A DNA stretch of 64,000 nucleotides from Agapetus fuscipes (GCA_951799405.1 OX637337.1:13576347-13640346); one strand, 5' to 3'; shown: positions 42,416 to 54,500, counted from the first letter of the stretch. Numbers and translations: made by a program. Notes: generated from the sequence alone by a model not told the origin.

Positions 42416-43338
42416 TGTAATGTTCTCAGCTGTTATGATCAATTGAAGTGACAATATACGTATTGTGAAGAATCCTGTCATGTAACACTTAATTAAGTTC
42501 CACAAGCTGTAAACTACGTGACGGCCTTGTACCAGTAGAGCAACAACACAATGGTGGGTGGACCATTACATGCGCCGAGCTGTAATATTAGTGGAGACAA
42601 AACTAGCTTACAGCAGGGAAACAACCTATGGGAAAGCCTGCAAACCGAACCTGTCAACCACACACCTGTCAAACAACACAGAATACATAGAAACGTGTGA
42701 AATCCTATGATTCCTCGCTTGTTCTCCATTTTGTGTTTCGACACCCAATACACCTGTCATGTCATTATGTTTTAAGCTTTTTCCTTTCAAAATTGACAAA
42801 TTCACCAGCAAAAGAAACGCATCTTGTTTCATTCCAAAGTCCTTACAATTGAAATGGACTATGTATCTAAGAAGTCATTTTTTTTAAAGTATATTTATTT
42901 TGTATTGATCGATATAATTATTATTGAAACGTGACGGACAGTAAGGCTGTTGCATGAGAGAGTGTTGACTATTGAGGTTCTGGTGCATTAGTTGTAGTAT
43001 ATATTCCGTGATCTGTGGTTGTAGGTATCAAGAATAGATCAATTATCTTGTTAATGAATGGGGAAGCTCTATCTGATATAATATTGCCAGTTATAAAATT
43101 TAATTTATGGCTGGCACGATCTTATGTACCTACCTACATACTTACGTTTTATTGATAACTAATATTTCAATAAGCAGTATAAAATCATTAAACATTGTGT
43201 AAATATGAATTCCTTATCTTAGTTATCCTCGGTAAAACAGAAAAATCACATATTTCCGGCGCCTTCCTAGTCGTTATGGATCCCTAACTCAATTAACTAC
43301 TTATAAGGAATCCACGGCAAGGGTTTATATTTCACAAG
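42416..43338. other. Unassigned spacer
   Basis: No repeat or gene recognised between the SINE-B fragment and the composite SINE. Confidence 0.45.
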
Positions 43339-43828
43339 ACCAGTCCGTAGTGCAGTGGTAGCACTTCGGACTCGTGAATGGAAGGTTGTGGGTTCGAATC
43401 CCGGCGGAACAAAAAAAAATGTCCCATTTATATTTTCAAATTTGCTCTTCGCTGGGTTGAAAAATTCATAAACCTTTACCAAAGACCGGTGATCAAAAGG
43501 TCCATCCAGCCTTCCAGCAACTGGGTCTTGCTTGAGAATTGACGCTTTGTAGCGACGACCAAGCTCGTAAAAAGTCCAGTTGGTAGAATGCTTACATTCT
43601 ATGCCTAGAGCAAAGGTTCGATCCCAAGGTGTACTCAGCCTTCACAAGAAATGAGAATCAGTCCCCCCGGGAACTGGGAAACCCCCACTTCAAATGAATG
43701 GGATTGGTGTGAGGCCGGCCACCTTACCTATAAAATAAATACATAGGCTCCGAATCGCCACATGCGACCCCTTCGGGGATAACGCAGGCAGGAAGTTACA
43801 CTATATGTGTAGCTTAGTTGCGTTTTTT
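43339..43828 (+). repeat. Composite SINE: SINE-B head joined to SINE-A
   Basis: tRNA-like head 1 at 43339-43415 (B box gggttcgaatcccggcgg), SINE-B body to 'gaccaagctcgtaaaa', then head 2 at 43577 onward (agttggtagaatgcttacat, aggttcgatccc), SINE-A body and its 3' end gtgtagcttagttgcgtt followed by a T run. Confidence 0.8.
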
Positions 43829-45117
43829 TTTAACCCGACATAATCTTGGCCGGGAAGCAAATTTCAGTTTATTACCAAAAAAGGCTATGTATGAGAAAGG
43901 CGACAGATATTAATGAATTGGGTAAAGAAATTAAGGAATTACGCAAATTTAAAAAAATGGAAGCTGCTCTGCAGTGGCTCTGGCCACCCCTAGCGGAAAA
44001 TCAACAGAGTTACAGTCACATATAGATACAGTACTTGTAACTTTTTGCGTGACCTACAGAATAATACCTATTGGTGCATTGCCAATGATTTCTATTTATA
44101 ATTGCTTGATTTCCCCAATACAAAACATGTCATACTTAAGAAGTATCACAAATATGATGCAAAGAATGACAACAAGATAGTGATATTATGTCAGGTCAAT
44201 AGCTCAGTTCAATGCCAAAGATCCCACTGAAAGGGTTCTGGCCTACAATCTCCTTCGAAAAGTTTGGGTGCAACAAAATACGATTCTCACGGACCAATTC
44301 CCAGATAGCAGGTCAGTTTGCTGCAATTTTGATTTGTACTTGAATTTGTATTGTCATGTCAAATATGACAAAATAAGTTTATTGCAATATTGCTGCAAGT
44401 TTGCATTTTGAATCATGTTTCAAAGATGAATATACAAGTTTGCTTTTTGTTTGATACAAACTTGCGTGACGGGCTGTCAAAACTACGATTAGCAGTGTTG
44501 CCGTTTTATCGATTTTGCTAGAGATTTCGAGCTCTGTTTTGATAAAATCTGTCAATTTTTGGTTTTTCCCAGTGGCAACACTGATGAGGCACGAGTTGAC
44601 AGATGGTGACGCGGTGACGCGCGCAAATCAAGGCAAGTTATTATTATAAAATATTATTTTTGTGAAAAACAAATAACATATACTTTTTGTACAATATAGA
44701 CACAATATACTTAAGGTTTACGTATTTGTTCTTAAACCTACAGACGGAACACACAGACTACCTACTGATATAACCTCAATAATTAACATGTTTGTTCCTA
44801 TGGACGTTGTGATGCATTTAGTGCAGGTCACGTAGTTTTAATCAAACTTTTTGATTGACGGCTTCTGAAATACTCTGATTTTACAAGTTGATTTTAAGTG
44901 GTTATATTATGTTATGTCTCGGAAACCATATTTGGAAATGTCCAAATATGGTTAATTTGGTGGTCTTAATTTGGCGCTTTTATATTGAACCAATTTCTAA
45001 AAAGAAAATTAAAACTGTTTATAATGAAATCAGTACTTAGTGTATATTGCATCCTTAATTATAAATGTTTTGTAAGTATATAATTACTAAAAATAGCCTT
45101 GTTTTTTTGTTACAGAG

Positions 45118-45495
45118 CCGAGAGACAAAGCAACGGGGCCAGGGGAATAATGTACCTGAGTGTGACTAGAAACATAAATGGCGAAGAAGATACGAGTATA
45201 ACTCCGAATTGTATAAGCTGTACCAGGACGCTGATGTGGTCCGCTTAATAAAGGTCAACAAACTGCATTGGCTGGGGCACATTCAGCGATTGGACCATCA
45301 TAGCCTGGAGAAGACGATTGTGATGACGAACCCGGAGGGACGGCGGACAGTGAGAAGACCACGTTCAAGATAGCTGGATGGAGTGGTGGCGGATTGCCGT
45401 GCAGTGGGAATGTGGGACTGGAGGAGGAAGACGTTGGATAGACAGCGTTGGCAGCGGTTGCTGAGGGAGGTCGTGCCAATGATGATGATGATGAG
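45118..45495 (+). repeat. LINE-2f C-terminal fragment with (ATG)n tail
   Basis: Encodes KLHWLGHIQRLDHHSLEKT, a GRRTVRRPRSR tract, a stop, then LDGVVADCRAVGMWDWRRKT. Ends in atgatgatgatgatgaga, a LINE-type short tandem tail. Related to 21010-21290 and, weakly, 49420-49585. Confidence 0.65.
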
Positions 45496-45534
45496 ACTAT
45501 TATAAAACTTTGTTACTACTATAAATCTAAATCT

Positions 45535-46043
45535 AAATCTAAGCTGCAAAGATATGTATCATTTGAGATTCATATTAAATGCATTCCCACAAGCAGACAT
45601 GCATAATTTCGCGCTTACACATGCCGCATGTGGACCTACAATATAAAAAAGCCAATCTCAAATGAACATAAGCCCTGCAACTCTTGCCGACCTTCCCTGA
45701 AGCAGGGGTGACATTGGCAAAGTGAACCATTTTTTACAGAATGGGTGGTCAGCCGCATACCAACCTATCAGTCAAGGAATACAAGCAATCTAATCTAATC
45801 TAATCTAAGGTGCAAGGATATGTTACATTGGAGATTCACATTACATGCATTCTCACAACCAGACACGTACAAGTTCGCGCTTGCACATGCCTCATGTGAA
45901 CCTACAACATAAAAACCAAATCTCAAATGGACATACACCCTGCAACTCTTGCCGTCCTTCCCTGAGACAGGGGTGACACTGGCAAAGTGAACCATTTTTA
46001 CAGCATGGGTGGTCAGCCGCATACCAACCTATAAGTCAAGGAA
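45535..46043 (-). repeat. Two tandem family C repeats
   Basis: 45535-45778 and 45788-46043, same orientation, separated by about ten bases; each ends 'aacctat(c/a)agtcaagga'. Confidence 0.75.
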
Positions 46044-47075
46044 CACACACACACGACAAATTACATTTTATACATCACTAAATAATAATATCCAAAATTC
46101 CAATTTAATAAATTCCAATTTAATAAACTCTAGCCGCCATTCAATACATTCAAATATATAAAACAAATAAACTCTAAACAATTAAACAGTAAAAAAATTA
46201 AAAAAAACTACAAAACAATAAGCAAACTGTAAATAAAATAAAATTAAAATATTTCATTTTGTTATTCTAATTTTGTTTTTTTAAATATTTTAATAATATC
46301 AAAAAATGTATATAATTTGCAGAAGCAAACATTTGGCCAGTTTGTCATAACAAGCTTGCGGGAGCTTTATAAGAGTTATGACAAAGTTCCTGCAAGCTTG
46401 TTGCTGGGAAACTAGAAAGTTTGATTCAAACTTGCCTCAAGTGTATATACTTGCCATGGTGAACTTGCAGCAAGCCTTCACTTTTGACACATCAAACTTG
46501 TTGCAAGTCAGATTCAAGTTTAAAATGCTATCTGGGCTAACAATATCAAATAAGTCATTACACGGAATATGAATGTTAATTTTGCAGTAAATATGAATAG
46601 CAATATAATATCTTAGCATGTTACTGACAACTTATAAATATAATTGTGAGTGAAAGACCAAAACTACTGGTAAATTTCTTACACAGAAAAACAAAGTATT
46701 TTGTACAGTAAATATTAAAATTTGAAACTTTCATGTGGGTTGAAATATACTGATGCCAAAACTGAATAAGTGACATATTGAGCAAAATTGAGTTTTTTGG
46801 ATAAATGTACTTACTCCTTTGAGATGAAATACTAAAAAAATGTTCAATAATTTCGAATTGAATAAGTTCATCGTCATCGTAGATTGCCCGAGAGGTTAAA
46901 GTTTACATTTGTGCATTTGGCGCACAGGCAAGCTTACACATGCTACTGCGCGGAGACAGCTGTTTTCTCTCTCTCCTTTTTAATGGACGAGAGCGAGATG
47001 CAGAGTCTACGCGTGTACATTATTAGCTCATACAGGAAGCTAATGTCTGGCACAGGCTGGAGTCATTATTTTTAT

Positions 47076-47360
47076 GGGGCATCCACACGCTTGCCAACCT
47101 AGCACAAGTCAAGCGCACAGTGTGTCGTCTAGAACATGCTATCTGGACAAAATTTTGTCTAATGGACTAATTTTGTCCAGCTAGCATGTTCTAGACGACA
47201 CACTGTGCGCTTAGCTACAAGCCAAGTGTGCAGTGTGTCGTCTAGAACATGCTAGCTGGACAAAATTAGTCCATTAGACAAAATTTTGTCCAGCTAGCAT
47301 GTTCTAGACGACACACTGTGCGCTTGACTTGTGCTAGGTTGGCAAGCGTGTGGATGCCCC
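47076..47360. mobile_element. 285-bp palindrome built from two hairpins (fold-back MITE)
   Basis: Outer arms ggggcatccacacgcttgcc and complement. Inside are four copies of gtgtgtcgtctagaacatgc in alternating orientation, so each half is itself a hairpin and the two halves also pair with each other. Centre near 47218. Confidence 0.85.
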
Positions 47361-47402
47361 ATTATATTTCGATTTTATTACTTTTATATTTCGATTTTAT
47401 TA
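47361..47402. repeat. 21-bp direct duplication
   Basis: atatttcgattttattactt is repeated twice directly after the palindrome. Confidence 0.7.
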
Positions 47403-47490
47403 CTTAGATTTTCGGCAGATTCACTTTGTGAAAGTGAATTTTTAAAAATTAAAGTATAATAAGTTTGTTATAATTCACAGAAACAGTTAA

Positions 47491-48071
47491 GGCGTGTTAT
47501 AAAGCTAAATCTGCCATTTTTGTTTCTTACACTTTATGGTCTTAGCAAAATAGTTACAGTAATGAAAAAAATCAAGCATGTTTATTAATTTTTTATCTTA
47601 ATTATAAAGCTTGAACAAAATATATAACTTAAGAATTGCTTCCACAAAAAAATATTTAAAAAACGCATTTTTTTACATTTTTAGCTTTTTTTTCGTGTGT
47701 GCTGTATTTTGGAATTTTTTTTTTTGCTTTTTAATTAAAGAACTATACATTGTTTAGGTTCCGTACTCAACATTTTTTTTATAATGTCAATAGTTTTTGA
47801 GTAAATATGGAAAAACTGAAACTACTTAATGAATTAAATCAAAGAACACAGTTTTTCCGTATTTACTCACAAAATATTGACATTATAAAAAAAATGCGTT
47901 TTTTTAAATATTTTTTTGTGGAGGCAATTCTTAAGTTATATATTTGTTTAAGCTTTATAATTAAGATAAAAAATAAATAAACATTCTTGATTTTTTCCAT
48001 TACTGTAATTATTTTGCTAAGACCATAAAGTGTAAGAAACAAATACGGCAGATTTAGCTTTATAACACCCC
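47491..48071. mobile_element. Palindromic TTAA-flanked MITE, copy 2 (581 bp)
   Basis: ggcgtgttataaagctaaat at the left and ctttataacaccc at the right are inverted. Complementarity extends through nearly the whole element (tttcttacactttatggtct, aatatttttttgtggaggca). TTAA at 47487-47490 and 48072-48075. No coding capacity. Confidence 0.82.
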
Positions 48072-48534
48072 TTAAGTAGGTACTTACGTATCTCCCATCA
48101 ACTAAAAGTAGTGTTGATTTTCTATTTAAATTTATAGTGTACCAAATACCATACTCATCTGAGAGGTAAAAGTGAATAAGTACATTTTATTTTTTTATCG
48201 CTGAAAAAAAATTAAATGTGCAAGTTAATCAAATCAGATGGAAAGAAAACTATTATGGCTAAATTGACAAAAAAAAACAGTTCATCCTGATGATTGGTTT
48301 ACAAACTAAGAAAATAAATACACATAAAAATCTTCTTTCCGCGATATCTCACAACTAGGAATCTGTACCTACTTATTCAGTTTTACCTTTTAGGTGGCGA
48401 TATAGTATTTCAGGTAGAAGATATTTAAGCCAATATTATAATTATAATTAATACATTACATTTCTCTTACAACGAATACTTTAATGTAAATTGTCAAGTG
48501 TATTCTTAGTTTGTCCAAAAATAAACAAAGGAGG

Positions 48535-48690
48535 TGGAATGTTTTTGGCTCCGATGTTCCATACGCATCAATGTGACTACAGTTCTAAGCGACCAATAAT
48601 AAAATATTAGTTTGCCTCTCGCCCCAGTAACCTAGCTGTGTGATGTCACAACTTTCTTGCCAATGTTAAATGTGCGGATCTCATTCTAGT
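48535..48690 (+). repeat. Family D repeat, diverged
   Basis: gaccaataataaaatatta, cccagtaacctagctgtgtg and tgtgcggatctcattc. Confidence 0.45.
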
Positions 48691-49247
48691 ATTTATTTTA
48701 TTATCCAATGTCGTAATAATCTTCCTAAGTTCCTTTGATACTCGTATGTGGCTCTTTATTATTTTTTTCCACTTTTCCATTTTATCACATTTGTAAACAC
48801 TTCTCTTTCCCATCCTCTTGTGTATATAATACCTACTCATAAATGCTTCAGGAAATTTGTATTGTCATTGATGTATTATTTCCATAAATCTTAATAGCAA
48901 CACACTTCTATAAATTGTGATCAGTAGTTGCTGAGTAGGTAGACAATCATAAAACAAATATCTCACCTTGATAATGTTCATATTCCTAGTTAATGCACTA
49001 TACATGCACGACCAGTGCAGTAGGTACAATGAGATATTAAAGTAATAAATTCATGTAAAATAAAATATTAATTGAATGAAGGGTTGGGCCTGAATGAATT
49101 AATAGGGAAAATGTTACATTTGTCGGCCATCTAAAGACCTTAGTTACAAATCTGACCACCATCATCCTGGCGCTGTCATTAACAAAAAAACACTAAAGAC
49201 TGAATAAACCTCAATAGGTGCAATATTATGCAGGAGATTGAAATGTC

Positions 49248-49300
49248 TAAGCGCTTCATGTTGTTTTAATAACAACCATCATCAGACATCACTGTACGTG
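49248..49300 (-). other. CTGATGATGG stem-loop motif
   Basis: Minus strand: ctgatgatggttgtt, loop atta, aaacaacatgaagcg; stem ggttgtt/aacaac. Flanks tgtct/agaca also pair. Confidence 0.5.
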
Positions 49301-49419
49301 TGTTTCACAATACCATAAACTCTTTGATTATCTGGATTTTACTGTTCGCGACAACTTCTGACATCATCATGAAAAGGCAAACTCCATTGTATAAGAACTG
49401 TTATAATATAAGAGTGGTT

Positions 49420-49585
49420 AAAGGGCAGTGAGAACATCCAGAGCAAGGTGGTAAGGGGATGTATGGATTTTTGGGTATTACTAAAAAATAATGTGGAACA
49501 AGAAAAGAAAGATGTAAATAGACAGCGCTGGTAGCAGTTGATGAAGGACGCCAATACTTATTCCAGAAAATCAATGATGATAATG
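49420..49585 (+). repeat. Decayed LINE-2f fragment
   Basis: aatagacagcgctggtagca and aatcaatgatgataatg follow the order of 45430-45490. Confidence 0.4.
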
Positions 49586-50040
49586 TAGTCTCCTCAAAGC
49601 AATCATATGCTTGATTCAAGCTTTACACAAACCTTTGGTAAGTAAGTAAAGTAGGTATTTATAATTGAGCCATGAAGCAAAATGCAAGTTGCTAAAATAA
49701 ATATGTCACTATGCGCTTTTTTCCTTGTGTTTATTCAACATAACATTGAGCTTAAACTAAATTGTTGTGTACTTAAACTAAGTTGACAGGATTTATAATA
49801 CTCCAAATAAAGCCAACAACAAAGATGAAGAAAACAATGCTACATCCGCCATTTTAAATCATTATGTTTGTACATCTCAAAAATCTATTTACTACATGAT
49901 AGATCATCACAGGACACCACTGCTGCAAAATTATGCTATTAAATATTTAAGTACTATTATATTATATAGGCAAGTACATCATGTAGGAAGCACTTTATTC
50001 CAAAGATCTCATTTCATCTCGGTAGATAGTTGTTGTCAAG

Positions 50041-53000
50041 ATGACTGAGATAAACAATCCTGTCTGTACGGAGTACCCAAATGAAAATGTCAAAAACGCC
50101 ATCGAAGAGATTGCTAGAAATGAAAACTTCATCCAGTATCACATAGAAACAGAAGGTGCATCATCAAAAGGGGACGGATATATGGGAGAAATGTTCCGGA
50201 TCAAATTATTTGGAACAAGGAAGGATCAAAAGGAACAAATGCTCCCACTGATTGTCAAGAACTGTCCAAACTCCATTGAAAACAATAAAATACTGCAGCT
50301 CAAGGATTTTTTCCATTTTGAAGTGTTTGCTTACAATGACATCATTCCAGTTTTAGAAAAAATCCAGGAAGATGCTGGTGTAGCAGAGGAAGACAGATTC
50401 CTTCGTCCAAAGTGTTACAAAACCTGTGACGAAGACAAAAAGGAGCTGTTGGTTTTGGAAGACTTGTGTGTTTCAGGCTATCGCTTAGTAGACATGCAAA
50501 AGCCCCTGGATTTTGATCACGCAGCTCTGGCTTTCAAAAAAATAGCAGCTCTCCATGCCACAGCATTTGCTTTGAAAAAGAAAAACCCTGAAATGTTTGA
50601 CAAGTTTTCAGAAAAAACATCAAAGACAATTGAGCTTTGGAATGGGTTTGATAAATTTGTGGATATTTTTTTGAAAAAGGCAGTTTCTCAGATGGATGAC
50701 GACGACTTGGCAAAGAGGCTCGCTGCATTTGGAGAAGGCGTGTATAAGAAGATGGAGAAGCTGATTGGAATAGGCAATGAAGACCCTTACTATATTCTGT
50801 GCCACGGAGACTGCTGGGTGAACAACTTCATGTTTAAATATGAGGTAAATTGGCACAACTATAAACCAACTGCTATAAAATCATTTAGATCCTTTATCAA
50901 CCTCGTCCCATACATACCGTAGGCCCTGAGAGACATGATAATGTTCTTATCCATTTCAAGTTATTAAAAGCTTTTATTTGGCAGAATTTATCATGGGCTT
51001 CAATTACAAATGTATTTATTTGTTGCGGGGAAAATATCTTTGATTATTTTCCTTGTAATTTTTTTTCAAAAAAAATACAATTTGGGGTATTTCAGATACA
51101 AGAAAGGATACACATTGGAGTAATGGGAGAAGAAAAAATAAATTATATTACACATTTCTGAAATCATATTTTTTCTGTAAATATTCACAGATGACATAAT
51201 AGGTCGGAGAAAAAATTTCTTCGCATTTTATATGAAAATTCAGGTCATTTTTTTTCAAAGTTAATTTACAGTTAATTACAGTACATATGTGCCATTGTGT
51301 TCGTAGACCATCTGCCATCTTGTAGGTAGAGACATGATCCCGTTACTCTAGAAATTTTGGGACTTCTGATCAAAAAAACGCAACAAGTAAGCTCGATATT
51401 TGGGTGTCACACGAGCTCACTGAAAGAAACCTAATGAACCGTGTACTCATTTGCGATTCTTTATTAAGACGTAATGAAACCGTTTTTGAAGAGATTGATA
51501 AATGGTGATGAAAAGTGGATCACGTATGACAAGAACGTGCGAAAAAGGTCATGGTCAAAGGTCGGTCAGGCTTCACAGACTGTGGCAAAACCTGTTAATA
51601 CTCGCAGTAAGTTGATGCTGTGTCTATGGTGGGATTGGAAGGGCATTGTTCATTATGAGTTTATACCGCCGGGCAGAATCATCGATTCGGATCTCTACTG
51701 CCAAAAGAGTCGAAGGCTTTCTCAAGATCTACGAAAGCCGCGTAGACCTTTTTATTTACGGCCAGCTGTTTTTCGACTATCTGTCGAAGCGCGAATATCT
51801 GGTCTACGCAACCTCTTTCTAGCATAAAGCCAGATTGTATATCTGAGACCTTCTCATGGGTGGATAATCTTACCCTATGGATAAGAATCTTGCATAGCAC
51901 TTTACCTGGCACACTAAGAAGGCTGATCGGTCTGTAGTTACGGCAGTCTTTTTTGTCGCCTTTACCTTTGTAAATTGGCACAATGACCGCCTCTCTCCAG
52001 TCCGATGGAACCTCCTTGACACTAACACACAATTCGCAAAGCTCTTTCATCCATTCAATCACACATTCTCCTCCCGCTTTCAACATCTCAGGTCTCACAC
52101 CATCCACACTTGCAGCTTTCCCATTCTTTAATTCCTTTATAACCTTTCTTACTTCTTCTTTCGATATTTTCAAAACATTACCCTCATCATATTCTCCTTT
52201 CATAGTTGAATCACATTCATCTTCACCAAAAACGTCATTAAAATATTCTTTCCATCTCTTTTTTACATCTTCTTTATTCCACAGAATGTCTCCGCTGACA
52301 TTTTTGATTCCCGGAGTTGTGGACTTACAACTTTCGTTGTTTTAAATGTTTTTAGGCTTTCACGGCCGGATCTAGATGCTTGATTTTTTGGTTCCGGGTT
52401 TTGACCGTGGTCCATGTTTTTGCTTGTCTTCTTCTTTTTTCTATTTATTCTTTCGTGAAGACTTTCTTGAAGACTTTCAGCTTACGTTTCGTCTCCTCTG
52501 TGGGCGACTTCTTCGGAGTTCTGCTCGCTACTGAGCTCAGTAGCGAGCAGAACTACGAAGAAGTCGCCCACAGAGGAGACGAAACGTAAGCTGAAAGTCT
52601 TCAAGAAAGTCTTCAAGAAAGAATAAATAGAAAAAAGAAGAAGACAAGCAAAAACATGGACCACGGTCAAAACCCGGAACCAAAAAATCAAGCATTTCGT
52701 TGTTTTGTCTCACCTAGCTCCAAAACATATTTTTATTGTCAGAGAAGTCATTCTGTGCTCTTTCACTCAATTTCTCTTCCATACTTCTCTTACTCATTTG
52801 AACTTCATTCTTCGCTAGCCATTTTTTCCTCTTGTACTCGGTCTCTAACATTTTATTCTTTCTATCAGTGATCCATTTTAAATAACTCTCTTTCTTCTCT
52901 TTCACTGCTTGTTTAACCTTATCGTTCCACCATTCATTGCCTTTTCTATGCCCAATCGTCACTTCTCCACATACTTTATTTGCACTTTCAACCAAACATG

Positions 53001-54492
53001 TTTTAAATGTTTCCCACATTTTTCCTACACATGCATTCTTCGCCAATTCCTTGCATTCATCCAATTTCAAAATCTGGCTTACTTCCACTTCAAAATCAGT
53101 TTTTAAATTAAAAAAGTAGTTTAAAAATTATTAAACAAAGCATTATTTTATATTTTATTGGTGATAAAATTGCACAAATTTATTATTAGCAAAATGACCA
53201 CGAAAATTTTTGATAGCGATTATTAAAACACATAATATTTATTTTTAGAAGAACCTACCTAGTAACAACAAATAATATTAAAAAGATTTTTTATTTTCCA
53301 TGTATAACTCATACATCTCTTCGAAATCGTATGAATCTGATCCTTCCCATAGAATATAGCACTTATGACAGAGAAATCCATCACCATCCTCAACTTCTGG
53401 GAGATTTTTCTTGTGATCTTTTGGTATCTATGCACAATCTATGATAAAAATTACCATCACTTTTGCAAGGTTTCACATGAACAATAAAATGATTAAAGTA
53501 CTGCATAAACGTGCATTCGTTTGACCAACTAAAAAAGATGGATATAAAAAATAATTAGAAAAGTCTAATGTGATGACAAGTTACACACAATAATATTCAG
53601 ACCTAACAAAAATGTAATCCTCGTTTTATGTGGGGATTTTTAATCTTTTGTATTTCCAGAGATATGATGGTGTCCAAAGGTACACAGCGTCCAGAGGTAC
53701 ACCACTTGCCCCTAATATTTGTATGAAAACTAATCAGCTGTTCACTTGCGGTCATCTTGGATTGACAGGTTTTCATTCACAGGTTTCCCCCATACAAGGT
53801 TGATATTTGAAATTAAAAAATGGTTCCATTTCTGACAATGCACATGCGCACATTCTCATTTCAACACGGTTACCCGTTGCGTAATGACCATTACTCAACG
53901 GGCTGTAGAAATGTATGGCATTGTGATTGCGTTAGCAGTTTTGTATTTAGTAAATTACCAAATGGGAGTAGAAAAACTTTTTCCCGACCTAATATATAAG
54001 CATGAATTCAAAATTCCTCAAGAAGGTGTAGGTATTTCTATAACAATTTTATTGTGTTTTCAGGATGACAGCCCCATAAACATGCAGTTGATAGACTGGC
54101 AGGTGATTCGGTATGCCTCTCCTATCACCGATCTCGCACATTTGATCTTCCCATCAACAGAGGAAGATTTCCGAGCTGAATATTTAGACCAGCTTTTCCA
54201 GCTGTACTACGACACTCTTGGTCAACGCCTCCTGGAAATGGGACTCCACATCAATGATTGCTTTCCTCCCGATGAATTCAAAAGGCATCTCAAAGAATAC
54301 CTTCCATACGGGCTCATTATTTCTTTGTATACAATACCATTTGTTCATATGGATCCAAAAGATGCGATGGATGTTGTAGAAATCATGCATTTTAATTTCG
54401 ATAATGGGAACTTTCCCACAAAGACAAGTGAAGGCAGTTTGAGATGCATCAGAGGCTTGGTGAGGGATTTTAAGAAGTTTGGTTTAATATAG
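50041..54492 (+). CDS. EcKL gene D, ecdysteroid kinase-like, two exons
   Basis: Predicted kinase of 410 residues; exon 1 50041-50844 (268 codons), exon 2 54064-54492 (142 codons plus stop). Donor gag|gtaaat, acceptor tttcag|gat, phase 0. Visible: SSKGDGYMGEMFR at 41-53, lysine in LIVKNC (K73), LVLEDLCVSGYRL, catalytic HGDCWVNN at 255-262, then DDSPINMQLIDWQ with D279. The C-terminus GLVRDFKKFGLI is canonical. The ATG follows tcaag, a reasonable start context. The intron contains a mariner fragment, a LINE with a palindromic insertion and an M repeat. The open frame of exon 2 continues upstream through the acceptor to an ATG at 53884 inside the M repeat. Confidence 0.88.
51200..51706 (+). pseudogene. 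mariner (mori/cecropia-like) fragment
   Basis: Frames give LDIWVSHELTERNLMNRV then, after a shift, INGDEKWITYDKNVRKRSWSK and LCLWWDWKGIVHYEFIPPGR up to SDLYCQ, where it is cut by the LINE junction at about 51706. Lacks the last catalytic Asp. Differs from the irritans-like mariner at 40886. Confidence 0.7.
51679..53100 (-). pseudogene. LINE endonuclease-RT linker and RT fragment, interrupted by a palindrome
   Basis: Minus strand: linker with GNEWWNDKVKQAVKEKKESY (53088-52714, ending NMFWS), then, after the insertion at 52344-52694, WNKEDVKKRWKEYF, LKNGKAASVDGVRPEML, VIVPIYKGKGDKKDCRNYRP, GCVDQIFALRQIVEKQ and VYAAFVDLEKAFDS, ending at about 51707. The RT finger and palm start are present but no catalytic YxDD, and an in-frame stop follows NMFWS. 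An RTE-like clade is my best guess. Confidence 0.75.
52344..52694. mobile_element. Palindromic insertion (320-bp fold-back) with a 12-bp TSD
   Basis: 52376-52695 is an inverted repeat with its centre between 52535 and 52536 (ctgag/ctcag) and only a few mismatches. TTTCGTTGTTTT flanks the insertion at 52332-52343 and 52695-52706. Each arm contains acgaaacgtaagctg and a ggtcaaaacccgg word similar to 57480-57500. Confidence 0.85.
53716..53975 (+). repeat. M repeat, copy 2, in gene D intron
   Basis: Matches 22822-23100 with about 5% difference. The in-frame ATG at 53884 opens through 60 codons into exon 2 of gene D. Confidence 0.75.
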
Positions 54493-54500
54493 GAGGACAC

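Larger units (their letters stand above)
44300..46536. mobile_element. Candidate TIR element with CCCAGATAGCA ends
   Basis: CCCAGATAGCA (44300-44310) is perfectly inverted at 46526-46536. Both subterminal regions repeat caagtttg/cttgcagcaag-like words. No clear TSD. Interior contains a LINE-2f fragment and two C repeats. Confidence 0.45.

Noticed and set aside
52380..52691. Two identical 69-residue proteins on opposite strands
   Set aside because: They are the two arms of one palindrome.
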